Of a DNA stretch of 64,000 nt, positions 53,819-62,382 are shown piece after piece. The stretch comes from Donghicola mangrovi (GTDB lineage Bacteria; Pseudomonadota; Alphaproteobacteria; Rhodobacterales; Rhodobacteraceae), in NCBI RefSeq assembly GCF_013377535.1, contig NZ_JABCJE010000007.1:62001-126000 (forward strand), written 5' to 3'. A program made the position numbers and the translations under genes. The notes under the pieces were generated by a model. That model was not told where the DNA came from, ran no database searches, and saw only the letters and a list, made by a program, of their open reading frames with translations. Position 1 is the stretch's first letter; each line of letters begins with the position of its first letter.

Positions 53819-56800
53819 TTGGTTAATTTCTTTATTCACCGACCCGTCTTTGCGTGGGTGCTGGCGATTGTGACCATGCTGGCGGGGGCGTTTTCGCTGA
53901 CGCAGCTGCCTGTGTCCCAGTACCCCGACATTGCGCCAACCACCGTCCGCGTCTCGGCCACCTATACCGGTGCCACTGCCGAGGCCGTGCAGAACTCTGT
54001 GACCTCGACGATCGAGGATGCCATGACCGGCATCGACGGTCTGCTTTATATGGTGTCCGATTCCAGTGAGGGGTCATCCAGCATCACGCTGACCTTTGAC
54101 GAAAGCGTCGAAGGTATTGATGCCCAGAACGAGGTCCAGACCAAGGTCCGCCAAGTCGAAAGCCAGCTGCCCGACCGCGTGCAGCAGTCCGGCGTCAGCG
54201 TGCGCCGTTCGACCAGCTCGATCCTGATGGTGGGGGCGCTTGTGTCCACCGATGGCCGCTATAGCGCGGTGCAGCTGGGGGACATTCTGGACCAGACCAT
54301 CAAGGGCCCCGTGCAGCGCGCCGACGGCGTGGGCGGGATCAACGTGTTCGGTTCGGGCTATGCGATGCGCATCTGGCTGGACCCGCTGAAGCTGGCGCAA
54401 TACCAGCTGACGCCCTCGGATATCACCAGTGCTGTGACGGCCCAGAATACCACCGTGTCGGTCGGTAGCCTTGGCACCCAGCCCACCGTTCAGGGCCAGC
54501 AGTTCACCGCCACCATCACCGCCCAAAGCCAGCTGACCAGCGTCGAGGAATTCGAAGCCATCCTGCTGAAAACCGAAGAGGACGGCAGCGCCGTTTATCT
54601 GGGGGATGTCGCGCGGGTCGAGGTCGGTCAGGAAAGCTATGGCGGGGACAGCCGCTTTAGCGGTCTGAACGCCGCCGGTTTCGGTGTGAACCTTGCCACC
54701 GGTGCGAACGCTGTGGACACCGCAGCCGCCGTGCGCGAAGTGCTGACCCAGCTAGAGCCCGCTCTGCCCGAAGGGGTCGAGATCCGCTATGCTTATGACA
54801 CCTCGCCCTTTGTCGAGCTGTCGATCGAGAAGGTCTATCATACCCTGATCGAAGCCGTGGTTCTGGTGTTCCTTGTGATCCTGATCTTCCTGCAGAACTG
54901 GCGTGCGACCATCATTCCGATCATCGCCGTTCCTGTGGTTCTTATGGGGACGTTCGCGATCCTTGCGGCCCTTGGGTTCACGATCAACACGCTGACCATG
55001 TTCGCCATGGTTCTGGCCATCGGCCTCTTGGTGGACGACGCGATTGTGGTCGTGGAGAACGTCGAGCGGGTGATGGATCAGGACAAGCTGGAGCCCTTGC
55101 CCGCCACCGAGCGCAGCATGGGCCAGATCACCGGCGCGCTGATCGGTATCGCGCTGGTTCTGTCGGCGGTGTTCCTGCCGATGGCGTTCTTTGGTGGCTC
55201 GACCGGTGTGATCTATCGCCAGTTCTCGGTCACGATCATCTCGGCGATGGTGCTGTCCGCTGTGGTGGCGCTGATCCTGACGCCTGCTCTGTGCGCCAGC
55301 ATGTTGCGCCGCACCCACGGGGCCGGTATCGCGCCCGCCCGCTGGTTCAACCGCAACTTTGACCGCCTGAACCGTGGTTATGAAAACACCGTGGGCCGCA
55401 TCCTGCGCAAGCCGATCATCATGATCGTCCTGTTGGCCGGGATCGGTGTGGGGGCTTGGCAGATCTACGAACGTCTGTCCTCGTCCTTCTTGCCGACCGA
55501 AGACCAGGGGATGCTGATGACCATGGTCCAGCTGACCGAAGGCTCGACCACGCAGCAAACCCTGTCTGTGGTCCAAGAGATCGAGGATTACCTGCTGACC
55601 GACGAAACCGACACCGTGGAAAGCGTGTTTGCCGCGCTTGGCTTCGGCTTCGGCGGGACGGGGCAGAACAACGCGATGCTGTTCATCAAGCTGCACGACT
55701 TTGACGACCGTGCCGCTGCCGAACAGGCAGCAAGCGCGCTGGCCACCCGTGCCAACATGCGCTTCATGGGGCACCGCGCGGGGCAGATATTCTTTATGCA
55801 GCCGCCCGCAATTCAGGGTCTGGGCAACACCAACGGCTTCTCGATGTACCTCGTGGATAACGGGGGCAACGGGTACGACAGCCTGATCGAGGCTGCTAAC
55901 GAACTGGTCTCCAAGGCAGGAAGCGACAGCCGCCTGACCAACGTCCGCGTGTCTGGCGTCGATCCTGAAAGCGCCCTGCGCATCAACATCGACCAGCAAA
56001 AGGTCGAGGCGTTCGGCGTGTCTCTGTCCGACATCAACTCGATGCTATCGGTGGTGTTCAGCGGCTCCGAGGTCAACGATTTCGTTCTACAGGGCAACCT
56101 GCGCCCCGTGATCGTTCAGGCCGAGGCCGCCAACCGTATGCAGCCCGAAGACATCGAAAGCTGGTACGCCCGCAACGACTCGGGCGAGATGGTGCCGTTC
56201 TCGAGCTTTGTCACCACCGAGTGGGTTTCGGTTCAGCCCAAGCTGTCCCGCTATTCCGGCTCTGACGCGATCGAGATTTCGGGTAGCAACAGCGACACGT
56301 CCTCTTCGGGGGCCGCGATGGACGCGATGGAGGAACTGGCCGCAACCATCGACGGTGGCTACGGCGTGGAATGGACCGGTATCAGCTATCAGGAACGTCA
56401 GTCTGGCGATCAGGCACCGTACCTTTATGCACTTGCCGTGCTGGTGGTGTTCCTGTGCCTTGCCGCCCTGTACGAAAGCTGGACGGTGCCGTTCTCGGTC
56501 ATGCTGGCGGTTCCGGTCGGTGTGCTGGGGGCCTTGGCCGCGGCGTATCTGTTCGGTCAGTCGAACGACGTCTACTTCAAGGTGGGCATCCTGACGACCA
56601 TCGGTCTGGCTGCGAAAAACGCCATTCTGATCGTCGAGTTCGCCAAGGATCTGGAAGCCCAAGGCAAGTCCCTGATCGACGCCACGATGGAGGCCGCGCG
56701 CCTGCGTCTGCGCCCGATCCTGATGACCTCGCTCGCGTTCATGCTGGGGGTTGTGCCCTTGGCGACCGCGACGGGGGCAGGGGCCGCAGCCCAGAACGCC

Positions 56801-56917
56801 ATCGGTATCGGCGTGCTGGGGGGCATGGCCACGGCGACCTTTATCGGCGTGTTCATGGTGCCTGCGTTCTACGTGATCGTCCGTCAGGCCACCCAGCGCC
56901 GTAAAAAAGCCGCCTAA
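53819..56917 (+). CDS. RND efflux transporter, HAE1 (AcrB/MexB) family
   Basis: A 1032-residue inner-membrane proton-driven multidrug pump. It opens VNFFIHRPVFAWVLAI, the usual AcrB start, has the proton-relay aspartates in GLLVDDAIVVVENVERVM (about residues 400-417) and a later lysine-containing segment GLAAKNAILIVEFAKDL. Two large periplasmic loops follow TM1 and TM7. The start codon is TTG at 53819, with GGAG 8 bases upstream inside the end of the adaptor gene; no ATG gives the conserved N-terminus. No outer-membrane factor gene follows. Confidence 0.94.
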   Translation: MVNFFIHRPVFAWVLAIVTMLAGAFSLTQLPVSQYPDIAPTTVRVSATYTGATAEAVQNSVTSTIEDAMTGIDGLLYMVSDSSEGSSSITLTFDESVEGIDAQNEVQTKVRQVESQLPDRVQQSGVSVRRSTSSILMVGALVSTDGRYSAVQLGDILDQTIKGPVQRADGVGGINVFGSGYAMRIWLDPLKLAQYQLTPSDITSAVTAQNTTVSVGSLGTQPTVQGQQFTATITAQSQLTSVEEFEAILLKTEEDGSAVYLGDVARVEVGQESYGGDSRFSGLNAAGFGVNLATGANAVDTAAAVREVLTQLEPALPEGVEIRYAYDTSPFVELSIEKVYHTLIEAVVLVFLVILIFLQNWRATIIPIIAVPVVLMGTFAILAALGFTINTLTMFAMVLAIGLLVDDAIVVVENVERVMDQDKLEPLPATERSMGQITGALIGIALVLSAVFLPMAFFGGSTGVIYRQFSVTIISAMVLSAVVALILTPALCASMLRRTHGAGIAPARWFNRNFDRLNRGYENTVGRILRKPIIMIVLLAGIGVGAWQIYERLSSSFLPTEDQGMLMTMVQLTEGSTTQQTLSVVQEIEDYLLTDETDTVESVFAALGFGFGGTGQNNAMLFIKLHDFDDRAAAEQAASALATRANMRFMGHRAGQIFFMQPPAIQGLGNTNGFSMYLVDNGGNGYDSLIEAANELVSKAGSDSRLTNVRVSGVDPESALRINIDQQKVEAFGVSLSDINSMLSVVFSGSEVNDFVLQGNLRPVIVQAEAANRMQPEDIESWYARNDSGEMVPFSSFVTTEWVSVQPKLSRYSGSDAIEISGSNSDTSSSGAAMDAMEELAATIDGGYGVEWTGISYQERQSGDQAPYLYALAVLVVFLCLAALYESWTVPFSVMLAVPVGVLGALAAAYLFGQSNDVYFKVGILTTIGLAAKNAILIVEFAKDLEAQGKSLIDATMEAARLRLRPILMTSLAFMLGVVPLATATGAGAAAQNAIGIGVLGGMATATFIGVFMVPAFYVIVRQATQRRKKAA

Positions 56918-56938
56918 GGGGAGCCCAACAGCAAAAGA

Positions 56939-56970
56939 AAAACGCCGCCCCTTGATCGGGGCGGCGTTTT
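56939..56970. terminator. Bidirectional terminator between the RND pump and the IMPase gene
   Basis: ACGCCGCCCC-TTGATC-GGGGCGGCGT (56942-56967) followed by TTTTG on the plus strand and by TTTTCTTTTGC on the minus strand. It serves the two convergent genes. Confidence 0.9.
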
Positions 56971-56971
56971 G

Positions 56972-57760
56972 TTATTCGGCGGCTTGGGCGCGGACCGGCG
57001 AGACGATCTGCCCGATGTCGGGGATGCGCCCGTTATGGGCCAGCACATGCACCGGCCCTTGGACAAAGGCGTCGATGGGGCCGTGCTGGATCACACCGCC
57101 CGCCGCCTTGACCATCGCCAGACCGGCGGCGGCATCCCAGATGTTCAGGACGCTCTCGTAATACGCGTCGAACCAGCCGGACAGCACCCCGAGGAACCCG
57201 ATGGTCGCCGCGCCGTGGCGGCGGTGATCCATGCCCGCCTCGCGGATGCGGGCGATGCGGTCGGTGTATTCGTGCATCGGCGCGCGGTCGGAATAGCCGA
57301 TGGACACCAGCCGCACTTGATCCGGATGAACGCGCGCAAAATCCACGGGCAAACCGTTCACACAGGCACCGCGCCCGATCTGACCGCTGGCCATCAGGTC
57401 CTTGTCGGGGGCAAAGATCACACCCAGTTCGAACTCGGTCCCGTTGAAATAGGCGATCGAGATCCCCCAATCGTCCATACCGCGGCTGAAGTTGGTGGTC
57501 CCGTCGATGGGGTCCACGATCCAGCAACCGTCCAGACGGCCTTTCAGGCCCTCTTCCTCTCCCAGTACGCCATCTTCGGGATAGGTCTGGGCAATGCGCT
57601 CGCGGATCAGCGCCTCGACGGCATAGTCGGCGTTGGTGGCGTAATCTTCGGGGGCCTTGATGGTGTAATCCAGACCACCGGCCTGAGCGCGCATCTCTTG
57701 GGCCAGTTGGCCTGCCTTGCGGGCAAGCGCGACGGCAAATCCGAGCCGGTCAGCGTTCAT
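56972..57760 (-). CDS. Inositol-monophosphatase family phosphatase
   Basis: A 262-residue Mg-dependent phosphatase. Motifs are GEEEG (metal-binding Glu), CWIVDPIDGTTNFSRGM (about residues 83-99, the DPIDGT core) and NIWDAAAGLAMVKAAGG. The family covers SuhB, CysQ, HisN and sugar-phosphate phosphatases; the substrate is undefined. GGAG lies 8 bases before the ATG at 57760. It follows the fructose-type transporter genes but sits beyond their terminator, so it is probably a separate unit. Confidence 0.85.
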   Translation of the reverse strand: MNADRLGFAVALARKAGQLAQEMRAQAGGLDYTIKAPEDYATNADYAVEALIRERIAQTYPEDGVLGEEEGLKGRLDGCWIVDPIDGTTNFSRGMDDWGISIAYFNGTEFELGVIFAPDKDLMASGQIGRGACVNGLPVDFARVHPDQVRLVSIGYSDRAPMHEYTDRIARIREAGMDHRRHGAATIGFLGVLSGWFDAYYESVLNIWDAAAGLAMVKAAGGVIQHGPIDAFVQGPVHVLAHNGRIPDIGQIVSPVRAQAAE

Positions 57761-57854
57761 GAAAATTCTCCGATACCTGACGAAACGTTCTGGAAATTCA
57801 TTTCGGGCGTAGCCTGCCACCCGTTTTGCCGCAAGCGCAGCATGGGCGTTTGAC

Positions 57855-57891
57855 AAAGAAAAAGCGCGGGCTGGTGTGAACCAACCCGCGC
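57855..57891 (-). terminator. Terminator of the frc operon
   Basis: On the minus strand GCGCGGGTTGGT-TCAC-ACCAGCCCGCGC, a 12-bp stem with one G-U pair, followed by TTTTTCTTTG. It lies 49 bases after the frcA stop. Confidence 0.92.
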
Positions 57892-57939
57892 AATGCGCAA
57901 AGAACAGGAAAGGGGAGGTTTGTTCTTTGCCAGGAGAGA

Positions 57940-58725
57940 TCAGGCGGCTGCGGCCTCGGCGGGCGGTTCAGCCGCGCCGGTCATGAATGCTACCGCATCG
58001 GACATGGTGTAGTCCTTGGGGTTGATGGTGCACAGACGGCGGCCCAAGCGGTGCACGTGGATGCGGTCTGCGACCTCGAACACGTGGGGCATGTTGTGGC
58101 TGATCAGCACAATCGGAATACCGCGCGAACGGACGTCCTGAATGAGTTCCAGCACCTTGCGGCTTTCCTTGACCCCCAGCGCAGCGGTCGGTTCGTCAAG
58201 AATGATCACCTTGGAGCCGAACGCAGCCGCACGAGCCACGGCAACGCCCTGACGCTGGCCACCGGACAGGGTTTCAACCGCCTGGTTGATGTTCTGGATG
58301 GTCATCAGGCCCAGTTCGTTCAGCTTTTCGCGGGCAAAGGCTTCCATCGCCTTGTTGTCCAGCATGCGGAAGTATTTGCCCATGAAGCCCGGCTTGCGCA
58401 GTTCACGGCCGACAAACATGTTGTCGGTGATCGACAGGGCAGGGGACAGGGCCAGCGTCTGGTACACGGTCTCGATGCCTGCGTCCCGTGCCTCGAGCGG
58501 CGACTGGAACTGGATGCGCTTGCCTTCGAGGGTGATCTCGCCTTCGTCGGGCACAACCGCGCCCGAGATGGCTTTGATCAGGCTGGACTTTCCCGCGCCG
58601 TTGTCGCCGATCACAGCGAGGATCTCGCCGGGGTACAGATCGAAGTCGGCGTTGTTCAGGGCGGTCACTTTGCCGTAGCGTTTTACCAGACCACGGGCTT
58701 TGAGAATGGGTTCTTGGGTCATCAT
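57940..58725 (-). CDS. frcA: Sugar ABC transporter ATP-binding protein, FrcA type
   Basis: A 261-residue single-cassette ATPase. Walker A is GDNGAGKSSLIKAI, the signature LSGGQRQGVAVARA, Walker B VIILDEPTAALG. The C-terminal HRLGRRLCTINPKDYTMSDA is characteristic of FrcA. Unlike RbsA-type proteins it has one cassette only. It powers uptake of fructose and possibly mannose or ribose in the Sinorhizobium system. The ATG at 58725 overlaps the frcC stop (ATGA). Confidence 0.9.
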   Translation of the reverse strand: MMTQEPILKARGLVKRYGKVTALNNADFDLYPGEILAVIGDNGAGKSSLIKAISGAVVPDEGEITLEGKRIQFQSPLEARDAGIETVYQTLALSPALSITDNMFVGRELRKPGFMGKYFRMLDNKAMEAFAREKLNELGLMTIQNINQAVETLSGGQRQGVAVARAAAFGSKVIILDEPTAALGVKESRKVLELIQDVRSRGIPIVLISHNMPHVFEVADRIHVHRLGRRLCTINPKDYTMSDAVAFMTGAAEPPAEAAAA

Positions 58726-59804
58726 GCCGACACCTTCCGGATCCATTGGTCAATCGAAACAGCGAGGATGATCAGCCAACCCACTGCAAACACCTGCCAG
58801 AGCACGTCCACGCCAGCCAGCTTCAGGCCCGACTGGAACACGCCCACGATCAGCGCGCCAAACAGCGCCCCAAGGATCGAGCCGCGCCCACCGAACAGCG
58901 AGATGCCCCCGATCACAACCGCGGTGATGGACTGCAGGTTACCTTCGTAGAACGCCTGAGGGCTGATCGAACCGATGCGGCCAACGCTGCTCCATGCAGC
59001 AATCGCGCAGATGAAACCGGCCAGCATGTAGACTTGAACCAAGGTGCGGTCAGTGCGGATACCGGCCAGTTCGGCGGCTTCTTTGTCGTCACCGATGGCA
59101 TAGACGTGGCGGCCCCATGCGGTCTTGTTCAGCAGGTACCACAGGGCAAAGAACACGACGATCATCAGGATCGAGCCATAGGTCACGCGGGCCGAACCCA
59201 GCTTGAACGCTTCGCCAAAGAATTTCAGGGCGGCGGCGCTGGCGTCGATATCCTGCGAGCGGATGGACTGCGCGCCCGACAGCCACAGGTTCAGCGCGTA
59301 AAAGATGTTCCACGTGCCAAGGGTCACGATGAACGGGGGCAGTTTCAGGCGGGTGACCATCAGGCCGTTCAGGAAACCGGCCGCAGTGCCGCCAGCAAAG
59401 CCGATCAGCAGCGCAAAGAAGGTCGGCACACCCAGCGAAATCGCGGTGTTGCCCATGATCACGCTCATCAGAACCATGATCGCGGCAACGGACAGGTCGA
59501 TGCCTGCGGTCAGAACGATCAGCGACTGCGCGGCAGCCAGCAGACCGATGATCGACACCTGCTGCATAATCAGGGTCAGGTTGAAGGCAGAGAAGAATTT
59601 GCCCCCTGCAATCACACCGAACACAGCGACGGACAGGGCAAGGACAATAACCGGCACCAAGGTGGGGTTGCCGTGGAGGGCCTTCTGGATGTGGTCCATC
59701 AGCCCTTTTTGATTGTGCTCGAAGGAGGCGACGGTTTTGTCGCTCCGGTCGAGGGATGCTTCAAAATCCTGACCTTTGGGTCGGGATAGGGTCTCGTCGC
59801 TCAT
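58722..59804 (-). CDS. frcC: Sugar ABC transporter permease, FrcC type
   Basis: A 360-residue inner-membrane permease of the RbsC/CUT2 family. A cytosolic N-terminal stretch of about 50 residues precedes the first membrane segment, and the conserved SLIVLTAGIDLSVAAIMVLM and IGDDKEAAELAGIRTDRTLV (EAA-like loop) are present. GGAGGAG five bases upstream selects the ATG at 59804. It lies between frcB and frcA, and a hairpin separates it from frcB. Confidence 0.9.
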   Translation of the reverse strand: MSDETLSRPKGQDFEASLDRSDKTVASFEHNQKGLMDHIQKALHGNPTLVPVIVLALSVAVFGVIAGGKFFSAFNLTLIMQQVSIIGLLAAAQSLIVLTAGIDLSVAAIMVLMSVIMGNTAISLGVPTFFALLIGFAGGTAAGFLNGLMVTRLKLPPFIVTLGTWNIFYALNLWLSGAQSIRSQDIDASAAALKFFGEAFKLGSARVTYGSILMIVVFFALWYLLNKTAWGRHVYAIGDDKEAAELAGIRTDRTLVQVYMLAGFICAIAAWSSVGRIGSISPQAFYEGNLQSITAVVIGGISLFGGRGSILGALFGALIVGVFQSGLKLAGVDVLWQVFAVGWLIILAVSIDQWIRKVSA

Positions 59805-59879
59805 GCGCTCCTCCATGGCTGCCTGCGATGCAGCTGCGGTGACTGAGTGTTTCGGGGGAGAGAAAGGTATAAACAAATC

Positions 59880-59902
59880 GGGGGGCGGATAGTCCGCCCC
59901 CC
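59880..59902 (-). other. Intra-operon stem-loop between frcB and frcC
   Basis: On the minus strand GGGGGGCGGA-CTA-TCCGCCCCCC, a perfect 10-bp stem 21 bases after the frcB stop. It lacks a U-tract and probably stabilises the frcB message. Confidence 0.7.
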
Positions 59903-59923
59903 TGTATGGCGGTCAGGCTTGGA

Positions 59924-60958
59924 TTAGCCCCAGCACTTGCCCAGGCCAGCTTCCGAGGTGATCGACTCGATGCCGTCAACGGGCTTGTCGGTGATCAGTT
60001 CGACGCCGGTGTTGTAGAAGTCCAGACCTTCGGAGTTCTGGGGCTTCTCGCCGGTTTCAGCGAAATGCTTGATCGCTTCGATGCCTTTGGAGGCCATCAG
60101 CAGCGGGAACTGCATCGAGGTCGCGCCGATCACGCCGTCCTTGATGTTCTGCACGCCGGGGCAGCCGCCGTCGACCGATACGATCAGAACGTCGTTCTCA
60201 CGGCCAACCGACTTCAGAGCTTCATAGGCGCCAGCTGCTGCGGGCTCGTTGATGGTGTAGACGACGTTGATCTCGGGGTCCTTCTGGAGAAGGTTCTCCA
60301 TCGCGGTACGGCCGCCTTCTTCGTTGCCGTTGGTCACGTCGTTGCCAACGATGCGTGCGTCGTCTTCGTCACCGATGTCGGTGGGGTCTTTGATGTCGAT
60401 GCCAAAGCCCTGCAGGAAGCCGTTGTCGCGCAGATAGTCGACCGAGATTTCCGAAGCGTTCAGGTCCAGCAGCGCGATTTTCGCGTTTGCTGCACCGTCG
60501 CCGAGGGTCGCTTTGGCCCACTCGCCGATCAGAACGCCAGCTTTGAAGTTGTCGGTCGCAAAGGTCGCGTCAGCGGTGTCTGCGGGCTCGAACGGGGTGT
60601 CCAGCGCGATAACCAGCAGGCCAGCTTCGCGCGCCTGGGTCACAACGGGTGCCAGAGCGCGGCTGTCCGACGGAGTGATCAGGATGCCCTTGGCGCCCGA
60701 TGCGATGCAGGTTTCAACCGCTGCAACCTGGGTTTCTACGTCGCCGTCGATTTTGCCGGCAAAGGTCTGCAGGTTGATGCCGTTGGCTTCTGCGCCAGCG
60801 ATCGCGCCTTCCTTCATTTTCACGAAGAAGGGGTTGGTGTCGGTTTTGGTGATGAGGCATGCGCCAACTTCGTGGCTTGCTGCCATTGCAGGAGCTGCTG
60901 CGATCGATGCTGCAACGGCTGCGCCCGCCATCAGTGCGGTTTTGATAGTGGTCTTCAT
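59924..60958 (-). CDS. frcB: Sugar ABC transporter periplasmic binding protein, FrcB type
   Basis: A 344-residue periplasmic protein with a Sec signal peptide ([20 protein letters not shown], cleaved near residue 27). The RbsB-like fold is seen in [34 protein letters not shown] and [16 protein letters not shown]. It probably binds fructose. GGGAGG precedes the ATG at 60958. It is the first gene of frcBCA and divergent from the ROK regulator. Confidence 0.92.
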   Translation of the reverse strand: MKTTIKTALMAGAAVAASIAAAPAMAASHEVGACLITKTDTNPFFVKMKEGAIAGAEANGINLQTFAGKIDGDVETQVAAVETCIASGAKGILITPSDSRALAPVVTQAREAGLLVIALDTPFEPADTADATFATDNFKAGVLIGEWAKATLGDGAANAKIALLDLNASEISVDYLRDNGFLQGFGIDIKDPTDIGDEDDARIVGNDVTNGNEEGGRTAMENLLQKDPEINVVYTINEPAAAGAYEALKSVGRENDVLIVSVDGGCPGVQNIKDGVIGATSMQFPLLMASKGIEAIKHFAETGEKPQNSEGLDFYNTGVELITDKPVDGIESITSEAGLGKCWG

Positions 60959-61065
60959 TTGGTTCCTCCCAAGTATAAAACTGACCGTCCTCACGGTCAC
61001 CGGATCGACATTGCTGTCTCCCTTGGCCGAAAGAAAAACCTGATTCACGACCGTTCGTCAATAAA

Positions 61066-61082
61066 TAAATCAATCTGATTTA
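61066..61082 (+). promoter_or_regulatory. Palindrome between frcB and frcR (candidate ROK operator)
   Basis: TAAATCA-ATC-TGATTTA, a perfect 7+7-bp inverted repeat with a 3-base centre in the AT-rich middle of the divergent region. ROK regulators often bind AT-rich palindromes of this type. Confidence 0.6.
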
Positions 61083-61161
61083 ATATTGACAGACTGCCGG
61101 ATTTTTAGAAGCTTGTGGGGATTGCGCAGGCGGAATACCAAGGGCGCCTGAGGGAGAGAGA

Positions 61162-62382
61162 ATGGACAGTCAGACTTTTGCCGCTACTGGTAATAAGACG
61201 GTAGGCCGCGTTCGCGGGTCTAACCAAACCGGTGTACGCGCCCATAACGAACGGCTGGTTTTGACGCTCATCCGTCAGCATGGACCCTTGGCCAAGGCAG
61301 AGATTGCGCGGCTAACCGGTTTGTCTGCACAGACAGTTTCTGTGATCATGCGCTCGCTCGAGGCTGATGGCCTGCTGACCAAAGGCGAGCCTGTTCGCGG
61401 CAAAGTCGGCCAACCCTCGGTCCCGATCAAACTGCGTCAGGACGGTGCATTTTTTCTGGGGCTCAAGGTCGGACGGCGTAGTCTGGACCTGGTTCTGACC
61501 GATTTTCTGGGGGTGATCCGCAGCCGCGTGCACCTGACTCACCGCTTTCCGACCCCCGATGGGACGGTGATGTTCGCGAATCACGGCATCGCCCAACTGC
61601 TCGACCAACTCTCGGAAGAAGAGCGTGGACGTATCGCCGGCGTGGGAATCGCCGTGCCGTTCCGCCTGTGGGACTGGGCCAAATCGCTGGGTCTGGCGCC
61701 CGATGCGATGGACGACTGGCGCACCCGCGACATCCGCGCCGAGATCGAGAGCCGCTGCGACTTCCCCGTGTTCCTGCAGAACGACGCTTCGGCCGCCTGC
61801 AGCGCAGAGGTTGTGTTCGGAGAGGCCGACGGGCGCCCCAACGACTTTCTCTACTTCTTCATCGGGTTCTTTGTGGGCGGCGGTCTGGTGCTGGATAACA
61901 CCGTTTACACCGGCAAAACCGGCAACGCGGGCGCGGTGGGTTCGGTCCCGATCGCGTTCAATGGCACGCGCTTGACCCAGTTGGTGGACGTGGCCTCGCT
62001 GTCTTGTCTGGAAAACGCGATGGTCGAACAGGGCCTGACCGCAGACGCCATCTGGGCCAACCCCCAAAGCTGGTCGGTTCCCCAAAGCCTGATCGACACA
62101 TGGATCGAGGACGCGAGCGAAGGGTTGGCCTATGCCATCGCCTCGGCGTCATCGCTGATCGACTTTGGCTGTGTGATGATCGACGGTTGGATGCCCGAGG
62201 ATATCCGCGAAGAGCTGGTCAAACGTACCCAAGACAAAGCGTCCAGCCTGAACACCGCAGGCATCGAGCTGCCCCACATTCAGGCGGGCACCATAGGCAG
62301 CGACGCCCGTGCCTTGGGCGCGGCAAGCCTGCCGTTGTCCGAACGGTTCCTTGTGGATCGCAATGCGCTGATGAAGGGCTGA
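61162..62382 (+). CDS. frcR: ROK-family transcriptional regulator, FrcR type
   Basis: 406 residues. The N-terminal winged helix-turn-helix (GPLAKAEIARLTGLSAQTVS, about residues 39-58) precedes a ROK sugar-binding domain with FLQNDASAACSAEVVFGE and GGGLVLDNTVYTGKTGNAGA. The usual ROK zinc-motif cysteines are not evident. It is divergent from frcBCA and probably represses it until the sugar binds. AGGGAGAGAGA precedes the ATG. Its stop directly abuts the end of the convergent cysG. Confidence 0.9.
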   Translation: MDSQTFAATGNKTVGRVRGSNQTGVRAHNERLVLTLIRQHGPLAKAEIARLTGLSAQTVSVIMRSLEADGLLTKGEPVRGKVGQPSVPIKLRQDGAFFLGLKVGRRSLDLVLTDFLGVIRSRVHLTHRFPTPDGTVMFANHGIAQLLDQLSEEERGRIAGVGIAVPFRLWDWAKSLGLAPDAMDDWRTRDIRAEIESRCDFPVFLQNDASAACSAEVVFGEADGRPNDFLYFFIGFFVGGGLVLDNTVYTGKTGNAGAVGSVPIAFNGTRLTQLVDVASLSCLENAMVEQGLTADAIWANPQSWSVPQSLIDTWIEDASEGLAYAIASASSLIDFGCVMIDGWMPEDIREELVKRTQDKASSLNTAGIELPHIQAGTIGSDARALGAASLPLSERFLVDRNALMKG

